Of a stretch of DNA of 59,449 nt, positions 1 through 8,480 are shown in pieces (position 1 is the stretch's first letter; every line of letters starts with the position of its first letter). This DNA is from Thermoleophilia bacterium (GTDB taxonomy: Bacteria > Actinomycetota > Thermoleophilia > Gaiellales > JAICJC01), in assembly GCA_025927685.1 (NCBI GenBank), contig JAICKX010000006.1, forward strand, positions 1-59,449. Direction: 5' to 3'. The translations under genes were made by a program, and so were the position numbers. A model generated the notes under the pieces. The model saw only the letters and a list, made by a program, of their open reading frames with translations. It did not search any database and had not been told where the DNA came from.

Positions 1-1350
1 CAGCTGCGTCTCGCGGAGCGCCACGCGCGTCTCGATGTCCGACTGGCGCTGCTTCAGGTCGTCGATCGTCGTCTGCTCGCCGGCGATCCGGGTGGCCAGG
101 ATGCCGCCCGTCTGCACCTGCGGTGTGATCAGGTCGGCGAGCCGCTGTGCCAGGCCCTCGCTGGCGTACGTGCCGGTGACGTTCGTGAAGAGCTTCTTCA
201 CGTCGCTGAACCGGTTCGTCAGCATGTCGGAGAGCTTGTCCGAATCGAGCGTGAGCAGGCCCTCGATCGAGTCCTGGTTGATCGTGCCCGAGCCGACCGT
301 CTTGCCGGTCGAGAGGCCGGCCAGGCTGAGCTGGTTCAGGTCGGGCTGCGCGCCCGTGAACGTGTCGCCGATCGCCTCGCGCAGCTGCGAGAGGATGCCG
401 CTCAGGCCCGGGTCGGCGTTCAGCACGCCCTTCGCGCGGTCGTCGTCGGTCGTCGGGTTCACGACCTTCTGCTCCTTCAGCTTCGCGCTGATGAAGTCGA
501 CGGTCGAGTTGTACTGGTCGACGAAGGCCTGGATCTTGGACTGGACGACGTCGGTGTTCGGGCCGGGGCTTCCGACCACGACCGACGCTGCGCTCGCCAT
601 GACGCCCTTGAAGGTGAGCGTCACGCCCGGGATGGCCGTCGTGACGATGTTCGACGAGGAGGATTGGACGGCGCCGCCGTCGACGGTGTACTTCGCGTCG
701 CGGGCGGCGAGCGACTCCGTGAAGCCGAGGTCGGTGTCGAGGCCCGAGTTGGCGGTGACGGAGATCGTGTTCGCCTCGCCGGTCACCTTGCCCGAGAGCA
801 CGAGCTTGCCGCTCACGACCGACGCGTAGACCTGGATGCCGGAGGTGCCGTTGATCTTGCCCGCGATCGTGTCGAGGCTGTCGCCCGACTTGACGGCCAC
901 GTCGACGGCCGTCCCCGAGCCGACCTTGATGTGCAGCGTGTCGTCGGAGGCGGCGGAGGCCAGCGCGGTGGACTGCGTCACCTGGTGCGCGCGCGCGAGC
1001 TGGGTCACCTGCACCTGGTAGCCGCCGGGCGCGGCGCCGCCCGTGCGGACGACCCCGACGTTCGCGGCGTCCGAGGAGGTCACCGACTGGACGTCGCCCC
1101 ACGTGGAGACGTCCCGCAGGCCGGCGATCGCCGTCTGCAGGTTGGTGAGGCGGGTGTTCACGTCCCGTAGCGCGTTCTGGCGCGCCTCCTCGACGTGCTG
1201 CTGCTGGAGCGCGCGCACCTCGGGCTGGCGCTCGATCGCGAGCAGCTGCCCGATGATCGTGTTCGTGTCGAGCCCCGACGCGATGCCGCCGATGTTGAAG
1301 AGCGGCGCCGCGGAGGTCGATGCGGTGACGGTGGAGGGGAGGTCGGCCAT
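1..1350 (-). CDS. fliD: FliD, flagellar filament cap (hook-associated protein 2), 3' end cut by window edge
   Basis: The protein caps the growing flagellar filament outside the cell and folds exported flagellin into place. The first 450 residues are in the window and the gene runs off the left edge. The N-terminus carries the FliD_N signature (GGIASGLDTNTIIGQLL, residues about 16-32) followed by a helical Q-rich stretch; the middle is Ser/Thr/Val/Gly-rich beta domain; the visible end (residues about 420-450) enters the C-terminal coiled-coil region. The ATG lies 3 nt after the flaG stop codon, so the two genes are co-transcribed and probably translationally coupled. The family is usually 450-650 residues, so the missing part is probably short. 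Confidence 0.95.
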   Translation of the reverse strand, partial: MADLPSTVTASTSAAPLFNIGGIASGLDTNTIIGQLLAIERQPEVRALQQQHVEEARQNALRDVNTRLTNLQTAIAGLRDVSTWGDVQSVTSSDAANVGVVRTGGAAPGGYQVQVTQLARAHQVTQSTALASAASDDTLHIKVGSGTAVDVAVKSGDSLDTIAGKINGTSGIQVYASVVSGKLVLSGKVTGEANTISVTANSGLDTDLGFTESLAARDAKYTVDGGAVQSSSSNIVTTAIPGVTLTFKGVMASAASVVVGSPGPNTDVVQSKIQAFVDQYNSTVDFISAKLKEQKVVNPTTDDDRAKGVLNADPGLSGILSQLREAIGDTFTGAQPDLNQLSLAGLSTGKTVGSGTINQDSIEGLLTLDSDKLSDMLTNRFSDVKKLFTNVTGTYASEGLAQRLADLITPQVQTGGILATRIAGEQTTIDDLKQRQSDIETRVALRETQL

Positions 1351-1353
1351 GGG

Positions 1354-1677
1354 CTATCCGAGCTGGTCGACGATGAGGCCGCCGCCCGAGAGGGTGTCGA
1401 GCAGGCCGCGGACGGGGATCTCGCGGATCACCGAGCCCTCGCCGTTCACCACCTGGACCCGGACCGTGCCGGCCTCGTGATCGACGTCGAAGTGCAGGTT
1501 CACCTGGCGCGAGGAGAGCTCCTCGATGACGCGCGCCGCGACGTCGAACTCCTGCTGCACGGCCGCCGGAGGCGTCCCGTGGTCGTCCTCGACGGCGCGC
1601 AGCACCGGTCGCGCCGGCGGCGCAGTTCGCTGTGTGGGCTTCGAAACGCCCGAGATAGGTGCAGGGCCGTATTCCAT
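1354..1677 (-). CDS. flaG: FlaG family flagellar protein
   Basis: A 107-residue protein with the FlaG signature in its C-terminal half: a helical stretch (AARVIEELSSRQVNLHFDVD) followed by VQVVNGEGSVIREIP, ending in GLIVDQLG. FlaG proteins affect filament length and usually sit beside fliD, as here. The start at 1677 is chosen because GGAGGA lies 8-9 nt upstream; an in-frame ATG 42 nt further up lacks a ribosome binding site. The N-terminal third is Pro-rich and poorly conserved. Expression is probably from the sigma-28 promoter just upstream, giving a leader of about 40 nt. Confidence 0.85.
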   Translation of the reverse strand: MEYGPAPISGVSKPTQRTAPPARPVLRAVEDDHGTPPAAVQQEFDVAARVIEELSSRQVNLHFDVDHEAGTVRVQVVNGEGSVIREIPVRGLLDTLSGGGLIVDQLG

Positions 1678-1724
1678 TACGTCGATCCTCCCCGGTCCTT
1701 CCATGGACCACGAGTTCACCGAAA

Positions 1725-1751
1725 TTATCGGCGCGAGATCAACGGAGTTTA
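1725..1751 (-). promoter_or_regulatory. Sigma-28 (FliA) promoter for flaG-fliD
   Basis: On the minus strand TAAA (1751-1748) is followed after exactly 15 bp by GCCGATAA (1732-1725). This is a full match to the flagellar sigma-28 consensus. The TAAA overlaps the stop codon of the upstream glycosyltransferase gene. Predicted transcription start is near 1718, some 41 nt before the flaG ATG. Confidence 0.85.
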
Positions 1752-4187
1752 GGCAGCTTGCGGGAATGCTCTTTTAATAGACTCGTGGAGCGAGGCCGCG
1801 GCGGCGTTCCCCGGCTCGAGCGAGACCGCCTCGGCGGCGAAGCCGCGCGCGTCCTCGGGCAGGCCCTTGGCCACCGCCACCTTGGCGAGGCCGATCATGG
1901 CCCGGACGTCCGGTGCGCTCTCGGCGACGGCGATCCACTCGTCGGCGGCGGCGCCGAGGAACCCGCGCCGCAGGTACATGGTGGCGAGGTACTCGTGCCG
2001 CTCGCGCGGATCGACGGCGACCGTTCCGAAGACGCCGAGGAGGACGGCGAACGCGTCGATCTCCTGGACGCGCAGGAGCGCCTCGAGGAACGTGCCCGCG
2101 ACCGGGCCGGCGGCGGCCGGAAGCCAGCTGGGGGGCGCGTCGCCGCGGACCGCGGCGGCCCAGGCGCCGAAGAGCTGCACCTCGTGCCCCGGCAGCGCGG
2201 CCGAGCTGTCAGAGACGATCCGCTCGAGCCCGGCATGATCGCCGGCGACGGCGGCCGCGAACACCTCCACCTCGACCGCGGCCGCGCGCAGGGGCGAGTC
2301 GGCCGGCTCGGCGGCGGCCTCGGCGGCGGCCTCGGCGTAGCGCCGCTGGGAGAGGAGCGCCTCGGCGAGGCCGATCCGCGCGGCCGAGTTGGCGGGCTGC
2401 GCGGCGAGCACTCCCCGGAACCAGGCCTCGGCATCCTCCGCGCGACCGGTCTCGTAGAGCGCGGTCGCGGCGAGCAGGCGGGCAGAGGGGCGGTCGGGAA
2501 CGATCTCGGCGATGTCGGCCAGCGGAGCGCCGCGGCCGGCCAGGATCCCGGCCAGCGGCAGGACGGGCCCGGCGTACGCGGGGTGCTCGTCGAGCGAGCG
2601 CCGGTAGAGCGCCTCGGCGCCGGCGGCGTCTCCCTGCGCGGCGTGGATCTCGGCCAGGGCGGTCAGCGCCAGGAACGTGCCGCTGCCGACCGTGGCGGCG
2701 TACTGGTGGGGGGCGTCGCCCATCTCGAGGCAGCGCTCGGCGAGCTCGCGGGCCCGGTCGAGGTCGCCCTGCTCGCGGGCGGAGAGCGCGGCCTCCATCA
2801 CGAGGTCGGTGTGGTCGGGATAGGCCGCGAGGCCCTCGTCGACCGCCTGCACCGCCGCGGCGTGATCGCCGGCCTCGCGCCGGGCGCGGGCCGCCCGTGA
2901 GACGAGGAGCGGCACGTAGCCGGCCGACGCCATGCCCGGCACCGACCGCAGCGACTCCCACGCGCGGTCGAAGTGCATGCGCGCCTTGTCCGCGTCGCCG
3001 AGCGCCAGGTACTCGGAGCCGAGGTTGTAGTCGTTGAACGGGCTCGGGTTCTCGCGCGCCTCCTGCTCGAGGAGCTGGATGTTGCGCTGCGACTTCTCCT
3101 TGGACGCGATCCGCTGGTTCAGGTAGCCGTAGTGGCGGACGCGGATCGTGGTCGTCTCGAACCGCTCCGGCAGGTACATCGGCATCGTGTGCGTCTTCTG
3201 CTCGTGGATGCGGCCCTCGAACCGGTACTCCGGCCGCCGCCGCCACAGCCGCAGCGCCAGGTGGGTCGTGGCGGAGCCGGTGTCCTCGCCGCCGGTGTAG
3301 TTCGTCTCGACAAGGTTGAAGCCCTCGCGCCAGGTGCGGCTCACGAGCTCGCGCAGCCTGGGGGCATCCTCGGCCTCGAGGTGCTCGTCGGCGTCGAGGT
3401 ACATGATCCAGTCGCCGGTCGCGTTGTCTATCGAGACGTTGCGGGCGTCGGAGAACGAGCCGTTCCACGGGAAGTGGACGACCTTGGCCCCGAACGACTC
3501 GGCGATCTCGACGGTGCGGTCGCTCGACCCGGTGTCGACGACGATCATCTCGTCGACGACCCCGCGGAGCGGCTCGAGGCACCCGGGCAGCATCTCCTCC
3601 TCGTCCTTCACGATCATGCACAGCGACAGCCTGAGGCCCTGCACCGGCCGGGCCTGGGCGGCGACCCTGCGGCCGCGGGCGGCCAGGCCGCGCATGCGCG
3701 CGCCGAAGGCGCCCTTCAGGCGGCCGTTCGAGCGCTTGCGGATCTTCGCCTGCTCGAGGTTGGCGGCCGCGAACGGCAGGTTCGGGTCGAGCCGAAGCGC
3801 CGCCTTGAAGAGGTCCTCGGCCGCGGCGGCCTCGAGCAGCTCGTACAGGAAGACGCCGGCGTGGTTCAGGAGCACCGGCTCGCGCGGCTCGTCCTCGAGC
3901 GTGTCGAGGAGCGCGGCGGCGGTGACGACGAACGGGGCGACCCAGGCGTCCGAGGACGCGGGCCGATAGGAGAGGACGGCCTCGACGATCCCGCACCGGG
4001 CCTGGTAGGCGCGCTGGCGGTCGTCCCACCCGGCGAGCTCGGCGAAGGCGGTCGCCAGCCGGTCGAGGTCTCCGGCGGCGAGGGCCGTGGTCGCGCCCGC
4101 CACGGTCTGCTGCACCCGGGCGCGCCAGTCGACGGCGGGGGCGGATGCGGCGGTGGACGACGGGAGGGAGGACGTGCGAAGCGCCAT
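1749..4187 (-). CDS. Family 2 glycosyltransferase with TPR repeats, flagellar regulon
   Basis: An 812-residue cytoplasmic protein with no signal peptide. Residues about 1-180 contain a helical TPR-like region, residues about 186-400 a GT-A glycosyltransferase (LCMIVKDEE, VVDTGSSDRTVEIA, and the D-A-D metal site in YLDADEH near 265), and residues about 400-810 a long series of TPR repeats. This arrangement is shared by peptide and flagellin O-glycosyltransferases such as those modelled on the SUNS/OGT type. Its position directly before flaG-fliD and a sigma-28 promoter ending 8 nt before the ATG make flagellin or cap-protein glycosylation the best guess. The acceptor and sugar are not visible from the sequence. 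Confidence 0.88.
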   Translation of the reverse strand: MALRTSSLPSSTAASAPAVDWRARVQQTVAGATTALAAGDLDRLATAFAELAGWDDRQRAYQARCGIVEAVLSYRPASSDAWVAPFVVTAAALLDTLEDEPREPVLLNHAGVFLYELLEAAAAEDLFKAALRLDPNLPFAAANLEQAKIRKRSNGRLKGAFGARMRGLAARGRRVAAQARPVQGLRLSLCMIVKDEEEMLPGCLEPLRGVVDEMIVVDTGSSDRTVEIAESFGAKVVHFPWNGSFSDARNVSIDNATGDWIMYLDADEHLEAEDAPRLRELVSRTWREGFNLVETNYTGGEDTGSATTHLALRLWRRRPEYRFEGRIHEQKTHTMPMYLPERFETTTIRVRHYGYLNQRIASKEKSQRNIQLLEQEARENPSPFNDYNLGSEYLALGDADKARMHFDRAWESLRSVPGMASAGYVPLLVSRAARARREAGDHAAAVQAVDEGLAAYPDHTDLVMEAALSAREQGDLDRARELAERCLEMGDAPHQYAATVGSGTFLALTALAEIHAAQGDAAGAEALYRRSLDEHPAYAGPVLPLAGILAGRGAPLADIAEIVPDRPSARLLAATALYETGRAEDAEAWFRGVLAAQPANSAARIGLAEALLSQRRYAEAAAEAAAEPADSPLRAAAVEVEVFAAAVAGDHAGLERIVSDSSAALPGHEVQLFGAWAAAVRGDAPPSWLPAAAGPVAGTFLEALLRVQEIDAFAVLLGVFGTVAVDPRERHEYLATMYLRRGFLGAAADEWIAVAESAPDVRAMIGLAKVAVAKGLPEDARGFAAEAVSLEPGNAAAASLHESIKRAFPQAA

Positions 4188-4195
4188 CGGCCGCG

Positions 4196-4222
4196 TATTC
4201 GGCCATCCGTTCCAAGCCTTTA
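4196..4222 (-). promoter_or_regulatory. Sigma-28 (FliA) promoter for the TPR glycosyltransferase
   Basis: TAAA (4222-4219, minus strand), a 15 bp spacer and GCCGAATA (4203-4196) match the sigma-28 consensus with one transposed base pair in the -10. The ATG at 4187 lies 8 nt after the -10, so the transcript is leaderless or nearly so. Confidence 0.75.
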
Positions 4223-4318
4223 GCCGTAGACCGGTTTGTGCCGGGACCGCGGGTGCCCGCGGGCACGGCCACTACACTGCCCCTTGTCTCACCGGCCGAT
4301 CTGCCGATAACGCGACCC

Positions 4319-5350
4319 GTGACGTCCCCCGCCCGCAAGATCTCCGTCGTCCCCGACCTGCCCTCGGTCGAGGTGTCAGACGATCTCGCGCTCGACCTGT
4401 ACTACTGGATGACGCTCACGCGCGCGGTCGAGGAGCGGGCGCTCAACCTCTACCGGCAGGGGAAGCTCCCGGGGAGCTACTACACGGGCCGCGGCCAGGA
4501 GGCCATCGCCGTCGGCATCGCGCTTCCGCTCGTGCGCGGCGAGGACGGCGACTGGCTGTCGCCCTGGATCCGCGACCTCGGCTCCTACCTCGTGCACGGC
4601 GTGCCCGTGTGGCGCATCTTCGCGCAGTTCATGGGCAAGGCCGGCTCGACAACGCGCGGCAAGGACGGCAACCTGCACATCGGCGGCCGCGAGTGGAACA
4701 TCCCGTGCCAGGTCTCGCACATGGCCGACATGATCCCGCTCACCGTCGGCGCTGCGCTGGCCTACAAGCAGCGCGGCGAGAAGCGGGTGGCGGTCACGAG
4801 CTTCGGCGACGCCGCCACCTCGCGGGGGGACTTCCACGAGGGCCTGAACATCGCGGCGGTGCTCGAGGTGCCGGCCGTCTTCGTCGCCGAGAACAACGGC
4901 TGGGGCTACTCGACGCCGATCTCGAAGCAGACGAAGGTCACCGACCTCCACCGCAAGGCCGCGGCGTACGGCATCCCGGCCGTCTCGGTCGACGGCAACG
5001 ACGTGTTCGCGGTCTATGCCGCGCTGAAGGCGTCCGTCGACGCCGCGCGCGAGGGCGGCGGCCCGCAGTTCGTGGAGTGCAAGACCTACCGCATGGGCGG
5101 CCACGCGGCCCACGACAAGTACGAGAGCTACATGCCGATGGAGGTGCTCGCCGAGTGGTCGGACAAGGATCCGATCAAGCGGGCCGAGGCGATCCTCCTC
5201 GAGGAGCGCGAGATCACCGAGGCGCGGCTCGAGAGCATCCGCGAGCGCGCCCGCGACGAGGTGCGCCAGGCCGTCGAGCAGGCCGAGGACGACGGCTACC
5301 CGGACGCCGCCGAGGCCCACCAGGGCGTCTTCGCGGAGACGGCGGACTGA
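4319..5350 (+). CDS. 2-oxoacid dehydrogenase E1 component, alpha subunit
   Basis: Thiamine diphosphate-dependent decarboxylase subunit of a pyruvate, branched-chain 2-oxoacid or acetoin dehydrogenase complex. The TPP/Mg site is clear: GDAATSRGDFHEGLN near residue 162, then the NNGW segment about 190. The early GRGQEAIAVG and late YRMGGHAAHDKYESY segments are typical of the alpha subunit. GTG at 4319 is chosen because the residues after it (TSPARKISVVPDLPSVEV) begin the conserved region; the frame stays open upstream but reads like non-coding sequence. It is followed 8 nt later by the beta subunit. No E2 or E3 gene is nearby, so the substrate cannot be decided here. Confidence 0.92.
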   Translation: MTSPARKISVVPDLPSVEVSDDLALDLYYWMTLTRAVEERALNLYRQGKLPGSYYTGRGQEAIAVGIALPLVRGEDGDWLSPWIRDLGSYLVHGVPVWRIFAQFMGKAGSTTRGKDGNLHIGGREWNIPCQVSHMADMIPLTVGAALAYKQRGEKRVAVTSFGDAATSRGDFHEGLNIAAVLEVPAVFVAENNGWGYSTPISKQTKVTDLHRKAAAYGIPAVSVDGNDVFAVYAALKASVDAAREGGGPQFVECKTYRMGGHAAHDKYESYMPMEVLAEWSDKDPIKRAEAILLEEREITEARLESIRERARDEVRQAVEQAEDDGYPDAAEAHQGVFAETAD

Positions 5351-5358
5351 GGACGGCC

Positions 5359-6339
5359 GTGCCCGAGCTGACCTACCTCGAGGCGATCAACGCCGCCCTG
5401 CACGACGAGATGGACGCCGACCCGCGCGTCTTCTGCCTGGGTGAGGACGTCGGCCGCCAGGGCGGGGCGTTCGGCGCCACGAAGGGCATTCAGCAGAAGT
5501 ACGGCGAGCTGCGCTCGATCGACACGCCCGTCGCCGAGGCCGGGATCGCCGGCGTCGCGATCGGGGCCGCCATGGCCGGGCAGCGGCCGGTGGCCGAGAT
5601 GCAGTTCGGCGACTTCGTCTCGATCGCGTTCGACCAGATCGTCACCTGCGCGGCCAAGATGCACTACCGGATCGGCTGGGCCGTGCCGATGGTCGTCCGC
5701 TGCCCCAACGGCGGCGGGGTCGGCGGCGGCCCGTACCACTCGGAGAACGTCGAGGCCTGGTTCCATCACCACGCCGGCCTGAAGATCGTCTGCCCCGCCA
5801 CCGCCGACGACGCCTACGGGCTCCTGCGCGCCTCGATCCAGGACCCCAACCCGGTGGTCTTCTGCGAGCACAAGTTCCTCTACCGGCGCGAGAAGGCCGA
5901 CGTTCCGACCGGCGCCGACGGCCGGATCGTGCCCCTCGGGAAGGCGCGCGTGGCCCGCACCGGCAGCGACCTCTCGATCATCACGTACGCCTCGACCGTC
6001 CGCCTCTCGATGGCGGTCGCCGACACGCTGGAGGCCGAGGGCACGTCCGTCGAGGTGGTCGACCTGCGCACGCTCGTCCCGCTCGACCGCGAGGCCGTGC
6101 TGGCGTCGGTCAAGAAGACCGGCAAGGCGATGATCGTCCACGAGGACAACCTCACCGGCGGCTTCGGCGCCGAGGTGGCGGCGATCGTGGCGCAGGAGGC
6201 GTTCGAGTACCTGGACGCGCCCGTCACGCGCGTCGCCGCGATCGACACGCCGATCCCGTTCACGCCCGTGCTCGAGCGCGAGTACCTGCCGACCGAGGAG
6301 GACATCCTGCGGGCGGCCCGAGAGCTCGCCGCCTACTAG
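5359..6339 (+). CDS. 2-oxoacid dehydrogenase E1 component, beta subunit
   Basis: A 326-residue transketolase-type beta subunit that pairs with the preceding alpha subunit to form the E1 heterotetramer. It opens with ELTYLEAINAALHDEM and FCLGEDVGRQGG, continues with the pyrimidine-binding domain (EMQFGDFVSIAFDQI) and ends in the transketolase C-terminal domain (VEVVDLRTLVPLD, VHEDNLTGGFGAEVAA). GTG at 5359 has GAGGA about 7 nt upstream. Stop of alpha to start of beta is 8 nt, so the genes form one operon. Length is normal for the family. Confidence 0.92.
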   Translation: MPELTYLEAINAALHDEMDADPRVFCLGEDVGRQGGAFGATKGIQQKYGELRSIDTPVAEAGIAGVAIGAAMAGQRPVAEMQFGDFVSIAFDQIVTCAAKMHYRIGWAVPMVVRCPNGGGVGGGPYHSENVEAWFHHHAGLKIVCPATADDAYGLLRASIQDPNPVVFCEHKFLYRREKADVPTGADGRIVPLGKARVARTGSDLSIITYASTVRLSMAVADTLEAEGTSVEVVDLRTLVPLDREAVLASVKKTGKAMIVHEDNLTGGFGAEVAAIVAQEAFEYLDAPVTRVAAIDTPIPFTPVLEREYLPTEEDILRAARELAAY

Positions 6340-6373
6340 AACTTTCCTGACGGCTCCCAGGACATCCGGCTCA

Positions 6374-6415
6374 GGGAGTCGAACTCCCGTCTTTGGCATC
6401 CCCCAGACGGGGGAG
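6374..6415. other. Two overlapping, mutually exclusive hairpins
   Basis: GGGAGT (6374-6379) pairs with ACTCCC (6383-6388), and CCCGTCT (6386-6392) pairs with AGACGGG (6405-6411) with CT/AG extension. The two stems share the CTCCC segment, so only one can form. They lie between the E1 beta stop and the diguanylate cyclase gene. They could act as terminator or attenuator; there is no clean T-run. Confidence 0.4.
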
Positions 6416-6480
6416 GGCGGTTCCGAGGGCCGCCGATACAATCGAGGCGCCCACGGAAGGGCCGTCCCGGGAGCACATAG

Positions 6481-8367
6481 GTGCGGTTTCGTCACAAGCT
6501 TTCCATCGTCCTGATCGGGCTGGCGCTGGTGCCGCTGGTGTCCGCCGGCTTCCTCGTGCTGCGCCTGCTCCAGCACGACAAGGTCGCGAACGTCGACAAC
6601 GGCCTCGCGACCGCCGTCACCGCCGGCAGCCAGGCCTGGGATGCCCACGTCGCCGCGGCGAACACGCTCGCGGCCACGGTCGCCGCGAACGTGCAGGTCC
6701 AGTCCGCGGCCCGTGGCAAGGTGCACCTCAGCGAGAAGACGCTGGCCGGCTTCGTGCCCCCCGGCTCGCAGAACGACCTCCACGTCGCCGGCGTCGCGAT
6801 CCAGCGCAACGGGCGGATCACGGCGGGCGACCTGCCGCAGACCCCGTACCTCGAGGGCTCCGTCTCGATCGACAAGTGCAGCAACTGCCGGGTCGTCGTC
6901 GCCGTCCCGTTCGACGCGACGCTGCTCGACAGCCTGAGCGTCGGCTCGCCGGCGGACGCGCTCCAGGGGCTGGGGGTCGTGGTGAACAACAGGATCGTCG
7001 CGTCCACACGACAGTTCTCGGGCGGCGTCGAGGGCATCGGCGTCGGCGAGCCCGCCAACGCCCAGGTCGAAGGCGTGTCCATGCGGGCGCTGTCGGTGCC
7101 CGTCCGCTGCAGCCAGGCGCACGCCTGCTCGCTCGTCGCCCTGTATCCGCGCTCGGCGCTCGACGACGCGATCGACTCCCAGCGCCTGAAGATCCTCGTC
7201 CCGCTGATCCTGCTCGCCCTCATCATCGGCGCGCTGGCCTTCGCCGCGGCCGACTGGATGTCGAGGGCGCTCAACGACCTCGCCGAGCGGGCGATGGTGC
7301 TCGCGCGCGGCGGCGCGCGCGGCGACGAGCTCGACCAGCTCGGGGCCGCGATCGACCAGATCTCGAGCGAGCTGTCATCCCGGGTCGGCGAGCTCGAGGC
7401 GGAGCGCGGCCGGTTCAAGGAGACGCTTCAGCGCTACGGCGAAACGCTGGCGGCGACGCACGACCTGAACGCCCTCGTCGGCGCGGTCCTCGATACGGCC
7501 GTCCAGGCCACCAGGGCCCGCGGCGGCCGCCTGCTGCTCTACGACCCCGAGCGCGGAGAGGCGATCGAGCAGGCCCGCATCGGCACCGCCCGCGGGTCGC
7601 GCACGGACCTCCCGATGGTCGTGGCCGCCGGCATCGGGCTCGAGGGCGAGGCGCTCTCGGCCCACGAGCCGCGGGTCGTCCAGGCCCCTCGCGCGATGCT
7701 GGCCGTCCCGATCCTGCGCGAGCACCAGCTGCTCGGGCTCGTCACCACCGTGGACCCCGAGGACGGCGGCTTCGGCGACGAGGACATCGAGTCGCTCTCG
7801 GCCCTGGCCGTCCAGGCCGGCGTGGCGATCGAGAACGCCCGCCTGCACCGGGTGGTCGAGCGCCAGGCCGTCACCGACGCTCTCACCGGGCTCTCGAACC
7901 GGCGCCAGTTCTACGAGGTGCTGGGCCGCGAGTACGAGCGGGCCCAGCGGTTCGGAACGCCGCTCTCGCTCATCCTGCTCGACATCGACGACTTCAAGCA
8001 GATCAACGACACCCGCGGCCACCTCGCCGGCGACGCCGTGCTGCACGGGGTCGCGACGACCCTCGCCGAGCTGATCCGCGAGATCGACATGGCGGCCCGG
8101 TACGGCGGCGAGGAGTTCGCGATCCTGCTCCCGCAGACGGCCCAGGACGGCGCGGCCCAGCTCGCGGAGCGCCTCCGGCGCGAGATCGCCACGCGCCCGA
8201 TCCGGTTCGGCCCCGACGAGATCGAGGGCATCACCGCCAGCTTCGGCGTCGCCGCCGGACCGGAGGACTCGATGACACAGATCGACTTGATCGCCTCGGC
8301 GGACGCCGCGCTCTACCAGGCCAAGCGCGACGGCAAGAACCACGTGACCGTCGCCGAAGCCTGGTAA
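6481..8367 (+). CDS. Membrane-bound diguanylate cyclase with GAF domain
   Basis: A 628-residue protein that should make cyclic di-GMP from two GTP. It has a membrane segment at about 8-28, an extracytoplasmic sensor region to about 235 with two Cys pairs (KCSNC; RCSQAHAC), a second membrane segment at about 238-258, a HAMP-like linker, a GAF domain (about 325-450) and a GGDEF domain. The active site is GGEEF at 542-546; REID at 533-536 is the RxxD inhibitory site at the usual five-residue spacing, so product inhibition is expected. GTG at 6481 begins directly with the first membrane helix. TACAAT at 6437-6442 is a possible -10. A PilZ receptor gene lies 6 kb downstream. Confidence 0.93.
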   Translation: MRFRHKLSIVLIGLALVPLVSAGFLVLRLLQHDKVANVDNGLATAVTAGSQAWDAHVAAANTLAATVAANVQVQSAARGKVHLSEKTLAGFVPPGSQNDLHVAGVAIQRNGRITAGDLPQTPYLEGSVSIDKCSNCRVVVAVPFDATLLDSLSVGSPADALQGLGVVVNNRIVASTRQFSGGVEGIGVGEPANAQVEGVSMRALSVPVRCSQAHACSLVALYPRSALDDAIDSQRLKILVPLILLALIIGALAFAAADWMSRALNDLAERAMVLARGGARGDELDQLGAAIDQISSELSSRVGELEAERGRFKETLQRYGETLAATHDLNALVGAVLDTAVQATRARGGRLLLYDPERGEAIEQARIGTARGSRTDLPMVVAAGIGLEGEALSAHEPRVVQAPRAMLAVPILREHQLLGLVTTVDPEDGGFGDEDIESLSALAVQAGVAIENARLHRVVERQAVTDALTGLSNRRQFYEVLGREYERAQRFGTPLSLILLDIDDFKQINDTRGHLAGDAVLHGVATTLAELIREIDMAARYGGEEFAILLPQTAQDGAAQLAERLRREIATRPIRFGPDEIEGITASFGVAAGPEDSMTQIDLIASADAALYQAKRDGKNHVTVAEAW

Positions 8368-8404
8368 CGGAGCGGGGGAGACGGCCCTTCCCGCGTCCCG
8401 AAGC

Positions 8405-8433
8405 GGACGCATCGCCCGGGCACTTGGTAGACT
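8405..8433 (+). promoter_or_regulatory. Possible promoter for the 99-residue orphan
   Basis: TAGACT at 8428-8433 fits the actinobacterial TAnnnT -10 box; a weak -35 (GGACGC) lies 17 bp upstream. A ribosome binding site (GGGAGGA) precedes the ATG at 8481. Confidence 0.35.
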
Positions 8434-8480
8434 TGGCCGCGCGTTTTCGTGCCAGTGACCACTGATCGGGAGGACGGTGG

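Noticed and set aside
4284-4310. GCCGATAA at 4303-4310 as a sigma-28 promoter for E1 alpha.
   Set aside because: The -35 at 15 bp is TTGT, not TAAA, and a metabolic dehydrogenase is not expected in the flagellar regulon.
4319-6339. Naming the E1 pair as acetoin dehydrogenase (acoAB) or bkdAB.
   Set aside because: Without E2, E3 or accessory genes the sequence motifs do not separate pyruvate, branched-chain and acetoin enzymes.
6370-6400. GGGAGTCGAACTCCC with a TTCGA core looked like the T-arm of a minus-strand tRNA.
   Set aside because: The loop would be only 3-5 nt instead of 7, and no matching acceptor, D-arm or anticodon arm exists within 90 nt. It is better read as one of two competing hairpins.
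5296-7122. A 608-codon minus-strand frame spanning E1 beta and the diguanylate cyclase.
   Set aside because: It crosses two genes of known family in antisense and has shadow-type composition.
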